A DNA stretch of 64,000 nt. It comes from Guadua angustifolia (taxonomy: Eukaryota; Streptophyta; Magnoliopsida; Poales; Poaceae). The notes beneath the pieces are model-generated. The model searched no databases. It was not told the origin of the DNA and saw nothing but the letters and a program-made list of their open reading frames with translations. The stretch is from positions 12,428,463 through 12,492,462 of the forward strand of contig CM070514.1 of the NCBI GenBank assembly GCA_036346375.1, read 5' to 3'. This document shows positions 30,913 to 43,400 of this stretch, one piece after another (within the stretch, counting starts at the first letter, position 1; every line of letters starts with the position of its first letter). The position numbers and the translations under genes were made by a program.

Positions 30913-32311
30913 TATTTTAAAATATGCGATATTTAGAGCAAGAATATATCACCAGTCCCAAATAACAATATGATGAAAATTACATAATTCAAAGATAGCA
31001 AAATTGACATAATCAACGAGATAAAATATATCATAAATTTATGTTAATTACACAATGAATCATGTCTACTAAAACAAATTAATGTATATTTGTTTGATAG
31101 TGCTACCAGAAAAAGGGTTTGCTTGAAGATTAAATCTTTAACCTCAATCACAAATAGTCTAAACAATTAATTAAACAAATAAGGCCTCGAACCCTTACCT
31201 TCCTAAACATGCACAATAAGGTAGTGATAATAAAGTTCACTGTTAAAATGATCTAAGATCAGATTATGTTCAGATCAGTCAAAAGTTAACTTACTAATCG
31301 AACCAAAATGGTTATGTTCAAATCAACAGCTAGATGTATTACCATTCGAACCAACCAATAATGTTCAGATCAGTAGCTAGTTGTCTTATCAACTGAACTA
31401 ACTAGTGATGTTCATATCAGCAACCAGTTAAGTTTAACAATCGAACCAACAGTGCAGTGTATAGACAATGAAGTAACACAGAAAGAAGCAAAAGAGAACA
31501 ATTACAGGTATTGAATATAGATCAGACTTAAACAAAATAGTGAAATGAAACAATACTTTCTAACATGTAATTCTATTGGTTTAAGGCCAAATTCACAAAA
31601 TTAATTGTCAAATACATCAATTGACCCATTATCATCATAGAGCAATACACACAGGCAGCAAAAGATTGAGAGCAATCTAGAAAAATATTCACAAAGGAAC
31701 AAGAACTCAAAACTTGTTTAGAAGTCAGAGCAAAGCACAACACGACTGCTGCTGTCCCAGAAATCCAACTGCCACCGTTTGTGCCACGATATAATTGGCC
31801 TAAAAGATAGAGATACGATGCCCTCTCCACACCAATGACACACCCAGTGCAAAGGCAAGCCTCAATAATCAACCGCCAAAATTACCCCACAACTTCAACA
31901 CCTAGATTCAATCACACACCATGAACAAAAGCTCGGTAGTGCTCAAACCCTCACCAGATGCAAGAATAAGGCCAACGCACAAGACCACACCAGTGGAACT
32001 CACTGGCCAGCCTAGCCTCTCGGCAAGCATAGGACCGAGCAAAGCTCCAGAAAAACCAATCCTGAGCACAAACATCACCAGTCAAGCTCACCTACGCAAG
32101 ATGCACAATCAGCTAGCCACAAAATAGGAGGAAAAATAAAGTATGAAGAGCAAGAAAAATCTTGATGTCCCTGTGATTAGAGAGGAAGAACTGGTGCCAT
32201 TAAAATAGGGGAAGGGGGAGCATCAGCTGCAAAGTTCGCCTGAGACCTAGCCTCTTCAATGGCCACCTGGAAGACCAGCGCTGTCGCACAAAATCGGGAG
32301 AGATGAGGACA
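30913..32311 (-). repeat. Element D 3' LTR (left copy, 1,399 bp)
   Basis: Homologous along its whole length to 36837-38235, with both copies 1,399 bp by my boundaries. On the minus strand it starts tgtcctcatctctcccg and ends ttttaaaata (CA changed to TA). It contains a block of four 47-48-bp tandem repeats at 31266-31455. Confidence 0.85.
31266..31455. repeat. Four 47-48-bp tandem repeats in D's LTR
   Basis: Units start at 31266, 31314, 31361 and 31408, each beginning atgttca(g/a/t)atcag and continuing to a cgaaccaac-type end. The array is also present in the right-hand LTR from about 37188. Confidence 0.75.
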
Positions 32312-32915
32312 CAGTCCTCATTTCTTTTGACTTTCCCTTTTTCATGAGCCCTAACAGGCCGTCCGAAGACGCCCACAAGCCAAAAGGGGTCGGCCCACTT
32401 CCAAACTCCAAAAAAAATATCAAAATTTTGCAACAATCCCCACCAAAATTTTGAAGTTGGAGAAATAGTCTTGTTTAATATACAGATATTTGACAGTGAG
32501 TACCTTTTAGGTTTGAACCCATTGTCTAGTTACAAGTATTCAGACTCTGCATAGACGAAGGAGGACTAAAGCCTTGATCCTACACCTTGGTGTGAAAAAC
32601 TTCACACTAGTAATGCTCTATACGAGGCAGCTTTTATTTTAGTTCTCGGGTTAGGACTTTCCGGTCATGTCCTAGTATCTTTATTCATAAGATATCTTCT
32701 AGAAATATGCCCATAACTTCCATTAATCGCGACCTCGCGATTATACTCATATAGGTAAGTTCTCCTAGAAGTCCTGTAGAACAACTCTAATTGTTGTACG
32801 ATATTGAACTCATTAAGAACTTATAGCTCAACTTGTTATACAGAAGAGCACTGCAGATAATGGGACCCTTAGATGTGCTCTCTAGATCACACAGTTTATT
32901 TTCCTAGAGCCTAGT
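32312..32915. other. Element D 3' untranslated segment
   Basis: Lies between the RNase H stop and the 3' LTR on the minus strand. Purine-rich minus-strand runs near 32325-32345 (aaaaagggaaag) could be the polypurine tract. Confidence 0.45.
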
Positions 32916-33480
32916 TCACGGGATCTCCGATCTTCTAGGATGGGTTACTACTGATGTAATCCACTCATATGGGTATGAGCCCCATTCCCTAGATGCTGCA
33001 AGGATGGCCTTCTGCACCATTCCTTTAGTGAAAGGATCAGCCAAATTCCTTTCAGACTGGATGTATTCTACAGCAATGACACCCGTCTCTCTGGCATGCT
33101 TAAGCCATTTTAATCGTCTCTTTATGTGTCTTGTCGACTTCATATTATCTTTCCTACTTTTCATCTTCCCCAAAACCGTTTGGTTATCATAGTAGGTAAG
33201 AATAGCTGGAATTGATTTTTTTTCAGCACTGCTAGATCAAAAAGGAGTTCTCTAATCTATTCTGCCTCTACAGCTACTGAGTCCAGTGCCACTAACCTAG
33301 CATCCATGGTGGATCGCATAATAATAGTCTGTTTGGAAGACCTCCACGATACAGCCCTACTTGCGAGAGTGAAAATATAACCACTCATAGCCTTCATATC
33401 ATCCGAGTCACTGATCTAGTTGGAATCACTGAATCCTTCTAGGACTGTAGGATGACCAGAATAGTGTATTTTCAAATTCA
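32916..33480 (-). pseudogene. Element D RNase H
   Basis: The clear part is the C-terminal end: HIKRRLKWLKHARETGVIAV and EYIQSERNLADPFTKGMVQK, which holds the ADPFTKG motif of copia RNase H. Upstream the frame is interrupted, though a DSVAVEAE-like stretch is readable near 33270. The domain follows RT, which is the copia order. Confidence 0.8.
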
Positions 33481-33499
33481 TTGTTACCTTTAAATATTT

Positions 33500-34430
33500 G
33501 ATAACTTTCTCTAGTGTTATCCAATGATCATCTCCTGAACTGGACATGTAATGACTCAACCTGCATATAATTTTTTAATACCTGAGATGGTCTTTACCTT
33601 GACCTAAGTTCGTTTTAAGTTTAATATTTAAATCATAGGGTGTGGCAACTAGTTTGCAATCTACAAAGCTAAAACAACTCAAGACTTTGTTCACATAATA
33701 GGATTGAGATAGAGTAATCCCATTCTCACTTTTGTAAGCTTGATGTTCAAAATTACATCAACTTCATCCAGATCTTTCGTATCAAAGCTCTAGAAGAGAA
33801 CAACTTTGGTTGATCAATTACATCCAAATTGGTCCCAAATAGTAATATGTCATCCACGTATAGACATAGAATGACACCTTTACTCCCTTTAAATCGATAG
33901 TACACACTTGTTGGATTTGTTAACACAAAAGCCAATAGATGTCATCGTATTATTAAATTTCTCATGCCACTGCTTGGGAGTTTGTGTTAGATCATATAAG
34001 GATTTAATCAAATGGTACACTCTATTTTTCTTTCCTTTTACCACAAATCCATCTGGCTACTGCACATAGATCTCCTCATTTAGCTTTCCATTTAAGAAAG
34101 TGGTCTTTACATCCATTTGATGTACTAGGAGATTATAAGAAGCTGCCAGTGCCAAGAGAACTCGGATTGTGGGTAATCTGGCCACAAGAGAGTAAGTGTC
34201 AAAGTAATCTTCATCCTCTTTTTACGTGAAGCCCTTAGCCACCAAATGGGCCTTGTACTTTTAGATTGCACTATTGGACCCACGCTTTCTTTTATAGATC
34301 CATTTGCAGCCCACTGACTTGCATCCAGCTGGAAGATCTGCTATCTCCTAAGTCCCATTGGAGATGATAGAATCTATCTCACTCTGAACTGCCTTCTTCC
34401 AGTACTCTACATATGACGATGCATATGCCT
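33500..34430 (-). pseudogene. Element D reverse transcriptase (copia type)
   Basis: From 34430: YVEYWKKAVQSEIDSIISNG, followed by a stop where the family has Trp, then CKWIYKRKRG, KAHLVAKGFT, LALAASYNLLVHQMDVKTTF and LNGKLNEEIYVQ. The frame at 33935 gives MAFVLTNPTSVYYRFKG then ILCLYVDDILLFGTNLDVID, with the YVDD catalytic box. Several stops and small indels break it. It would copy element RNA into DNA. Confidence 0.85.
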
Positions 34431-35500
34431 TTGGAGGACTTCGTGGTTCATCATCCACGACATAGGTGACATAGTCATCGTCTAAGAACTTTTTAGTCCT
34501 TTGCCTCTTACTCCTTCTCAACTCCCATTCTGAAGCTGTGTTATGCACACTAGAAGGAATAGAGTGTTCATATGAACCATTAGGTGTGCTCTCTTTTTTT
34601 GCTCTCATAGGAAAAATATTCTCAAAGAATGTCATATCATGGGACTCCATTACAGTATCTACTGCAATATTTGAAACCTCGTACTTGACCACTAGAAATC
34701 TGTAAGCTATTCTTTGGTGAGCATAACCAATAAAAACACAATCCATAGTTTTCAAACCGCGCTTCCTTTTCTTCGGTAGAGGCACATGTACCTTGGCCAA
34801 ACAGCCCCAAGTCCGAAGAAAAGTCATGTTAGGTTTTCTCCCCTTTCATCCTTCATAAGGTGTGACCTCACAATAGCGAGGCGTAACCCTATTTAGGATA
34901 TAATTGACTGTGAGAACAGCCTCACCCCACTATGAGTTGGCCATACCCGAACTTTGTAACAAAACATCCACTAAGTCGCAAATAGTTCGATTCTTTTGTT
35001 CAGCCACTCAATTAGATTGAGGTGAGTATGGTGGTAAACTCGTGTATTATACCACTTTCTTCACAGTATTGATAGAATTCCTTCGGAATATATCCCTCCG
35101 GTCTGATCTTAACTTCTATATTGTCTTTTCTAGTTGATTTTCAACTTCAGCCTTATAAATCTTAAAATATTCTAGTGCTTCATCTTTGATTTTAAGTAAA
35201 TAGATGTAACACAATCTAGTTGCATCATCTATGGGAGTGAAGAAATATCTTTTGCCACCTTTAGTTATTATACCATTCATTTCATAAATGTAGAATGGAT
35301 CAGCTCAAGTGGTAAGGTGGTCCTACCCTCAACTGTATGAAATTGTTTTTGAGGTTGTTTAGTTTGTACACACACCTCACACTTGTGATTTTTCTCATAA
35401 TTGTATTTAGGAATTAGCACCATCTTGCTCAACTGCACAATAGCTTCATTATTAACATGACAAAGATGAGAATGCCATAAATCATTGTTATTATCATAAT
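34430..35500 (-). pseudogene. Element D integrase (copia type)
   Basis: Zinc-binding start LWHSHLCHVNNEAIVQL near 35470 with NHKCEVCVQTKQPQK near 35370. The core is decayed but in place. The C-terminal part is clear at 34827-34350: MTFLRTWGCLAKVHVPLPKK, KTMDCVFIGYAHQRIAYRFL and SKRQRTKKFLDDDYVTYVVD. In copia elements integrase precedes RT, as here. Confidence 0.8.
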
Positions 35501-35507
35501 ATGAAGA

Positions 35508-35900
35508 CTAAAAAATGTTTATATTATTATCAAGAGTAGAAATACGGAACATGTTTTCGCAATCATAGCCTTTTCCTACGAACAAACCAAATCTGGTCAA
35601 CATGACCTTATTGGATTCAAAGATTAACTTTATTCCTTGCCAACGTAGCATCGACCCGCTCAACAGATTGCAAGTCATGGCAGGTATGTACAACATGTCC
35701 TTAAGAACAAGTGTCTTGCCTGAAGTCAGTTTTAGACATACCTATCCTAATCCATGTATTGTTGGTACTACACCATTCCCCATTAGAACAATTCCACTTA
35801 CTGCACCCTGAAAAGAGGAGAAACATGTTTGATCAGTGCATATGTGTCTAGTAGCACCTGTATCGATCCACTAGTCAAATGATTAATCTACCATAAAGGC
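35508..35900 (-). pseudogene. Element D protease and pre-integrase
   Basis: WIDTGATRHICTDQTC near 35880 holds the DTG active site. Then comes LYIPAMTCNLLSGSMLRWQG with KLIFESNKVMLTRFGLFVGK (35696-35570), the stretch preceding the integrase zinc region. A stop lies just upstream of the DTG. Confidence 0.8.
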
Positions 35901-35999
35901 CAAAGGTACGTACCAACTAGTGGAAGTGTCTGCATCAGAGTCTCTAGTCTCTGCAATAGTCACATGCACCTAGGCCTTAGCAGCCTTCTAATAGTCAGG

Positions 36000-36811
36000 C
36001 GTCGGCCCCTTTCCCTTTCAGTTGCGGCATCGATTGTCTTTATGGCCAGACTCACCGCATACGAAGCAAACAACCTCCATCTTCTTCTTTTTCATGATTG
36101 TAGTCTTGACATTGTTCATAGGAGGTGGCTTCTTGAATTTCTTCATATTCTTGCCTGGGTTCTTGTGCTCAACAAGATTAGCATGAGCGGAAACCTTTAT
36201 CTCTCCATAGCTATTTTTGGACTTTTCCTCGATATTAATAGTAGCGACCAGTTCACCAAATGTCAGCCGCTTCTTTAAATGTCAATGGGTTGTGACAAAG
36301 TCACGCTACGAAGAAGGCAACTTAGCTATGATAACATGCACTTGAAAACCCTCTGGAAGGACACATTCGTATTGACTTAAGTTGCGTATAAGGAGCTGCA
36401 GCTCATGGATTGTTTCATGACAGATCTGACCATTTGTTAATTCAGGTATTTTACAGTAATAAAGAACTCATTTCCATTGTCGCTCTCGGTGTATTTCTCA
36501 TTAAGCTCTATCCAAATCTTGCATGCCTCCATGAAATTCACATACACATCGAAAAGCCTGTTAGACAAGATGGCTAAGATGCGGGCCAACGCTGAAGTAT
36601 TAACATTTTCCCAACTGGCCCTTCTCGCTGTTAAGCGGGATAGCTCGGCCTCATTGGTAACATCTTCCCCCAGAGGGGCGGGCATCTCTTCGCTGATGAC
36701 CCAGAATAATCTAAGCTCAATCAGCCAGAGCTTCGCCCTAGCCTGCCAGTGTTTAAAGCCAGCCCCATCAAACACTTCTGACTTTATCGCGTCTGAGGAC
36801 ACTGAAGCCAT
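36000..36811 (-). pseudogene. Element D gag
   Basis: Start at the ATG at 36811: MASVSSDAIKSEVFDGAGFK, then HWQARAKLWLIELRLFWVIS, FDVYVNFMEACKIWIELNEK and YTESDNGNEFF. This is the copia gag (UBN2-like) domain. The frame shifts near 36440. A CCHC knuckle CFVCGESGHKDNRC is read near 36070-36025. The ORF is open upstream of the ATG into the LTR, but those residues are LTR sequence, so I place the start at MASVSS. Confidence 0.82.
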
Positions 36812-36836
36812 TGATGCAAAAGTTGGATTTCTAGAT

Positions 36837-38235
36837 TGTTTTAAAATATGTGATATTAAGAGTAAGAATATATTACCAATCCCAAATAACAATATGATGA
36901 AAATTACATAATTCAAAGATAGCAAAATTGACATAATCAACGAGATAAAGCATACCATAAAATTTACGTCAATTACGCAATGAATCATGTCTACTAAAAC
37001 AAATTAATGTATATTTGTTTGATATTGCTCTCAGAAAAAGGGCTTGCTTGAAGATTAAATCTTCAACCTCAATCACAAATGGGCTAAATAATTAATTAGG
37101 CTAATAAGGCCTCAAACCCTTATCTTCCTAAACATGCACAGTAAGGTATTGATAATAAAGTTCACTATTAAAATGACCTACGATTAGATTATGCTCAGAT
37201 CAATCAAAAGTTAACTTACCAACTAAACCAAAATGATTATGTTCAGATCAACAGCTAGATGTATTACCATCTGAACCAACCAGTAATGTTCTGGTCAATA
37301 GATAGTTGTCTTGCGAATAGAACTAATTAGTAATGTTCAGGTCAGCAGCCAGTTAACTTTACCAACTGAACCAACAGAGCAGTGTATAGACAATGAAGTA
37401 ACACATACATAAGCAAAAGAGAACAATCGCAGGTATTGAATACAGATCAGACTTAAACAATACAGTGAAATGAATCAATACTTTCTAGCATGTAAGTCTA
37501 CTAGTTCAAGGCCTAGTTCACAAAATTAATTGTCAAATTCATCAATTGACCCATTATCATCATTGAGCAATACACACAGGCAGTAGAAGATTGAGAGCAA
37601 TCTGAAAAAATACTCACAAAGGAACAAGTACTCAAAACTTGTTTAGAAGACAGAGCAAAGCACAACACGACTGCTGCTATCCCAGAAATCCAACTGCCGC
37701 CATTTGTGCCACGGTATAATCGGCCTGGAAGATGGAGATACAACGCCCTCTCCACACCAGTGACACACCCAGTGCAGAGGCAAGCCTCAATAATCAACAA
37801 CCAAAATTACCCCACATATTCAACTCCTGGATTCAATCACATACCATGAACAGAAGCTTGGCAGTGCTCAAACCCTCACCAGATGCAAGAATAAGGCCAG
37901 CGCACAAGACCACGCCAGTGGAACTCACTGGCCAGCCTAGCCTCTCGGCAAGTACAGGACCGAGCAAAGCTCCAGAACAACCAATCCTGAGCACAAACAT
38001 CACCAATCAAGCTCACCTGTACAAGATGTGCAATCAGCTAGCCACAAAATAGGAGGAAAAATAAAGTATGAAGAGCAAGAGAAATCTTGATGTCCCTGTG
38101 ATTGGAGAGGAAGAACTGGCTCCGTTAAAATAGGGGAAGGGGGAGCATCGGTCGCAGAGTTCACTTGCAACCTAGCCTGTTCAACGGCCACCTGGAAGAC
38201 CGCGCTGTCACACAAAATCGGGAGAGATGATGACA
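36837..38235 (-). repeat. Element D 5' LTR (right copy, 1,399 bp)
   Basis: On the minus strand starts tgtcatcatctctcccg at 38235 and ends ttttaaaaca at 36837, with intact TG and CA. Homologous to 30913-32311. Both copies share a plus-strand ORF of about 68 codons (DARIRPxHKTTPVELTGQPS), which probably reflects common LTR origin rather than coding. Confidence 0.87.
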
Positions 38236-38779
38236 TACTTAGCAACTCACTAGATCAAAGTTGTGTGAGATATGGTACAAGTGTACACAACCTCAAGGAT
38301 AAAGAAGATGAATCTTATAGAGAGAACCAAAATAACGATGTTGAAGCAACTATGGCGAGAGAGATGATTTGGCGAAGCCAATCGTAAATTCTTTTAGCAC
38401 AAGCTCAAAAGAGTAGAAATGATTATTGCTCTCTCACAACCTATCAAACCTTTTAGAACTCTCGAATCAAGTTACCCAAAACAAGAATCGAATAACCTAG
38501 CTAGTAATACTCTTATGCACCTTTTGCTTTGGTGAGTTGATTTGTGGCTTCTTAGTTGTTTGAGTTCTCCATAACTACTTAATGGGTTTATATAGCCTCC
38601 TAGTACTCCTCCAAACAAAGTAAGAATCCTAATCGAAAAAAGTATTAATTGTAATCCTATTAGAACTAATCTAGCACACCTACTATACATACATATATAT
38701 GTATGCAATCGCTTGTGCCTTTTATTTTGGACTAAATAACATAGAAGAAAATACAGAAGCTCCTGAAGGTATATTAACG
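38236..38779 (-). repeat. LTR/promoter-like segment beside element D
   Basis: On the minus strand a TG at 38779 (tgtcgttaatatacc) is followed by a good TATA box (ctatataaac, about 38598-38589) and an untranslated-leader-like stretch up to D's LTR. It could be a copia LTR into which D was inserted, or a host promoter. Neither a partner copy nor a coding region is present to decide. Confidence 0.35.
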
Positions 38780-39000
38780 ACATATATTATGCTTTGGTGC
38801 CGCAAATGAACTACCAAACGGCGCTACAAGAGAGCCTAATTCAACTTACGTTGCTGCGCTACTGGTGGTGGACGTACTGTTGGTGTCTGTATGACAACGC
38901 AAAGAAAATGAATAAATCACTCCCCCTCAGGCAATATTCAGGTAACATCAACGGCCAAGGATATACCTGGAACGCAGGAATTTAATCATAAATGCGAAGG
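38780..39000. other. Unassigned intergenic sequence
   Basis: No recognisable feature on either strand. Confidence 0.35.
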
Positions 39001-39130
39001 GCATGTTTGGATCGTATGGATTTTACAGAATTTTTTTGTAAAGATTCACAGGAAACGTTTCAATTCCACAGAAAATCAAGAATTTTTCCCTCGTTTCAAA
39101 TGGGGCACAAAATGGAGAGCTCTCAGCTCC
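39001..39130. repeat. MITE-like fragment (tgtttgga / cacaggaaacgtttcaattcc family)
   Basis: Shares gcatgtttgga, ttcacaggaaac and ttcaattccaca-type words with 47030-47110. It looks like a non-autonomous DNA-transposon remnant; ends not resolved. Confidence 0.4.
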
Positions 39131-39400
39131 AGCAAAATTGACTAGTAGGCGGGCACGTGCAATGCACATTTTTCTCAATATATCTTACTTCAAAATAATA
39201 TTAGCTATGAGCAATCCACATAGCAAAGAAATAAAATGTAAAACAAAAATAACATTGAATATTATCATTTCTTGCATAAGATAGAATTATTTAAATTTTT
39301 TAACAGAAGTGGCGTGAGGAGCCAAGGTCGGACTTGGGACGATGGTGGTGAGTGCATGGGCGGGAGAGGGTTAAGCGGCGGTCATGGCCAGGAGATTTTA

Positions 39401-39694
39401 GGCTCTGTTTATCTAGGTTTAGATTTTTTGGTTTATACTTTAAAGCTAGTTTTTTAGCTTAAACAGCTTAAAAGCTAATGGCTTTTATACATGATAGTGA
39501 TGGGTAATTTTATCTAACTTTAATATTATCAGTCTAAAACCAACCATCAATAAGCAAAAAAAACTTTTCTCCAGTGGCTTTTAGTTATATGAAGACTTAT
39601 GACTTTTGAAAAGTCCAGATAAAAAGCTACTCGTTTGTTTAGATTTTAACTTTTTGACTTTTAAACCGGTAAAAAAGTCCAAAGAAACAGGGCC
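39401..39694. mobile_element. Tourist-like MITE (294 bp)
   Basis: Begins ggctctgtttatct and ends with the inverse aaagaaacagggcc. It is flanked by tta on the left and tca on the right (TTA expected). Size, AT content and ends fit PIF/Harbinger-derived MITEs. Confidence 0.65.
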
Positions 39695-39697
39695 TCA

Positions 39698-40418
39698 ATA
39701 TCACACTAGAGGGGACATCTGCTACTTTATTTTCATTATCGCACTGTAAATTTGTGCTAATTGCTATAGGCGCAATTTTTGGATGAGGATCTAACTTCAA
39801 ATCACAATCCTTCAATCCACAAAATGGATGGCCATGATACAGATCAGCCGGACACTTTCCTTCCAAGTGAACAAGTTAAATTGTGTCGTAACAATTTGGA
39901 GTAAGGATCCATCTTTAAATATGAGCCCTCCAATAAAAGAATATGAATGGCTGGGACGTTCCGGATCATCTTAATTGCAGAATTTCAAACTAATGCTTTT
40001 TATATTAGAATAGATACAAACAGGGATGAATCACAAATGAACAGGCGAGGCAACCACAGCAGAAGAAAGGAGTAAACTGACCCAACATAATCAATACAGA
40101 TGCTGAAATGCAAGCCGCAATTGATCCGGTGAAACGTGATGATTGAATAAAGCACTTAAAAGTATACAAGATTTTGGGTCATCTTCTCTGCGTTATATAA
40201 TACAAAGAAATATCGAGCAACAAATGTGTACAATCATTTTGCTCTAGTACAGGGTAACACCAGGGGGGAAAGCGTGCCAGAGTAGGCCACCAAATATCGG
40301 TCAAGACCATTTTGTAAAGATACCAGGGGTTTAATGAGGTTCTAACGCTTGATGTTATCCTGTTCAGCAACGATAAGCCATTTCCAATTTCTACATAACT
40401 AAAAAAAACATTTCACAG
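39698..40418 (-). other. RER1 3' flank, including 3' UTR
   Basis: Downstream of the RER1 stop on the minus strand. The transcript end is not determinable by eye. Confidence 0.4.
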
Positions 40419-40490
40419 TTACAGATTCCCAAGTACTGAATCCTTGGGAAGGGTGAGATCATCTGTGGAAGCTGCCCTTTTCCCATATCG
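40419..40490 (-). CDS. RER1: RER1 exon 3 and stop
   Basis: Acceptor ttgtcag before 40490. Encodes RYGKRAASTDDLTLPKDSVL then GNL and taa at 40421-40419. Lys/Arg-rich cytosolic tail as in the family. Confidence 0.88.
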   Translation of the reverse strand, partial: RYGKRAASTDDLTLPKDSVLGNL

Positions 40491-43400
40491 CTGACAAAAT
40501 GAACCAAGTATCAACATAAGAACATGATAAATATTAAGATTATTTCAGCAAGTAGTAGTAAGTGAAATTATTATTTCAGGTACCTGTTTCCCAAAGGAGA
40601 ATGGAACATATCTGTATTTTATCATATGAAGAATCTGACGCTTCATTGTGAACGTAAACAACACCACCCAATAGAAGAGAAGAATAGGCCAAAACACAGG
40701 CACATCAAACAAGCTGAAGAACGTCAGGACAAAAGCAATGCAGAATGCTTTAACAATAGAATACCTGCAAAGGAGAAGACAGTGTAAAGGTGTTAGCCTG
40801 GAACAACAAAGATCCTTTTGTCCAGCAAAAACATTTCTTTTACCAACTGAAAGAGAAGTTAACTGTATTATTCAAGGAAATCAACTTCACAGATTCTCGA
40901 AGTCAATTGACTTCGTAAGTTACAGTAAGCAGATAGTGTGGTTGGTTCAAAACAGAGAACATACCGAGTATGGTAATTAGATTCTGCATTGTACAATCTA
41001 CTGTTAGAAAAAGAATCAATGGTGTTTAGTGGCTACAACATGATACTGGGTCAAATAACTTACAAATATATCAGCAGTTAAACATAAAAAAATATTATAC
41101 CAAGGAAGGGTCTACAAGGAATAAAACATTTTGTACTTATAACCATAGTTACCAGAAATGCGATTCGTCCGAGTCCGGTACGAAATTCGGGTTCATGGTT
41201 CGCTATTTTTTTTTTCAATTTCCTTGGCGAACACGAACCCCATACTCTAAACCAGTTCGGGTTCGACAAATCTAGTTCATAATTTGTGGGAGTTTACAAT
41301 GAATCCAATAACTATGTTTATAACCTCATTTATTGTCCAATCAACATCAGGTTGAAATTTAGGGTGAATGGGTGAAAACTATAAGGACTAAAATAAGGAA
41401 GTTCTAAAAAAAGAACACGATCAAAGTTTTAGAAACAAGAACATGTGTACCGTACCAACCAGATTTTGTAAGATGTTAAAAGATTACTCTTTTGTTGGAT
41501 TAAATTAATCCTCAACAGAAATAAAGGATGCCTTTCAGCAAACACATATCAACAATAAAATTTAACTAAAGAAAACTTAAAAAGAGCAATGCTAATATGG
41601 CAAGTCAACCAAGAGGTGCTCATAAAATCCCAATTGTAAGAAACATGGAAAAGCTTTCCTAGTTTAACATTGCCCTCTCCCTGCTGAATTGGTTGTACCG
41701 TTGTAATTGTAACACTAACATGAAATACTGTCAAATTATTTTTGAAGAAATATAAATGAGGTACAAACTTTGGCCATTTAGAGAAATGCAGAGGGATGCT
41801 GTTTAAGGGGAATTGACTTAACTGTTGAAGTAATCAGAAAAGGCATATCCAAACTATGCAAAATTGTAAATTTCATGGACGACAAAACATGCTAGGTGGT
41901 AGAGCATTTCCTAGTAAACACCATCTCATGTTTGCAACAGACTGGTCAGCTAAAATGTTATCCAGGAGTCTCCTACAATCCCTCATCACAGCTATCTGCC
42001 TTAGTGACACATGGTAACAATTTAAAAACACATAAAAATATTGTACAGCATGTAACTGTAAAGTTCTACCACAGAATAGTATAAAACACAGTAGTACAGA
42101 TAGGAAGAATGTATATGTATCAGATATGTAATCCTCTACTGAACAAGCTAAATTTTCTCTACTAGCCCTCAGAAACTAACATATATGTAACAATGTATGG
42201 CCAAAAAATCAAAATCACTTAAGCTTAGCCACCACGTGGGACAGACCAAAACATGTGCAGCAATTCACTTGTGTTTTCTTTCCGTCCTTGCTTATTCCGA
42301 AAGAGTTAACCCGGAGTTAGTACATTTGGTTCCCTTGGGTTATATGTTGGCTAAACCTACCTAAACTCTCCATGTGAGACTAATCCCAGCACTACTACAC
42401 TTGAGCCACATAGGCCACCAACAATGGGCTGAGGTGTTACAATATGATCAAGATCATCCAATGTCAAGGAATAGGTAGCACACTCTGGTAAGAAACCAGG
42501 AAGCCATTTATGAGATCAGCTGCATTTATATTTTTAAACTGCTGCCTTTTCCATTTTATTGATCACTTATGGACATTAGAGTGTGAAGTGTGAACAATAA
42601 TTGTCTTTCGCCAATCCTTAAGATGTACTCACTTGTCCAAGTTTATAAGACGTATTTTTTGAATGATCTTGTCCGTGAATATAGAGCATATTTCATATTC
42701 CAATGTAAAATTAATGTTATGTTCCCTATATACCCCAAATAAAAATCCATTTTTACTTCATGTTCTCTACATACATGCATTGAATATAGTGCTTAGTGAT
42801 AATAATTAGGGGTAATCTAGTCATTTTTAATATCTTCTTGATCTATGTGCCAAGAAGAAATACGCCTTATAAACTTGGACGGATAGAGTATAAAGTTACA
42901 CATATAGTGTTTCAGCCTACAAAATACATTGACCCACCAACCCACAATATCCTATCAATAAGATAAAAAAGAATATTTTGTGCATAAAAGATCATAAATG
43001 GGAATAAATATTGACATCAGTACCATCTGCGTTTCATATCAACCAAAATGAGGAAATCCATATGCTATACATGATACTAATTCGCCCCTTCAGAATATAG
43101 CAATGCTCAGCATTCAGAAAACATGCAAACATAACTTCTCCACTAAAATTAAGAAGAAGCCATCCAAAGGAAAGTGCAGTCTTGTTCATCCTCCTCTCCT
43201 GGAACTCAACATTCCAGAACATGCATCCAAAAAATCCAAATGAAAAGCATATCATATTTGATTGTGAACTGATGCATACCTAGTAATCCCCATTCCATAC
43301 AACCTCAGATCAGCTAACAAAACCAATTGTATAAAAATAATAGTTGGTTATCCCATATTCATATATTAACCTTGTTTAGTCATTCAATAAACTCATATCT

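Larger units (their letters stand above)
30913..38235 (-). mobile_element. Element D: Ty1/copia retrotransposon
   Basis: Two 1,399-bp LTRs enclose gag, protease, integrase, RT and RNase H in copia order on the minus strand. All frames are interrupted. No target-site duplication was found (tactt on the right, tctcc on the left). Only 25 bases separate the 5' LTR from the gag ATG, leaving no canonical primer site. Both points suggest rearrangement after insertion. Confidence 0.85.

Noticed and set aside
31573..32127. ORFs of 68-106 codons conserved between 31573-32127 and 37513-38052 on both strands
   Set aside because: Conservation follows from the two LTRs being copies of one another. It is not evidence of coding.
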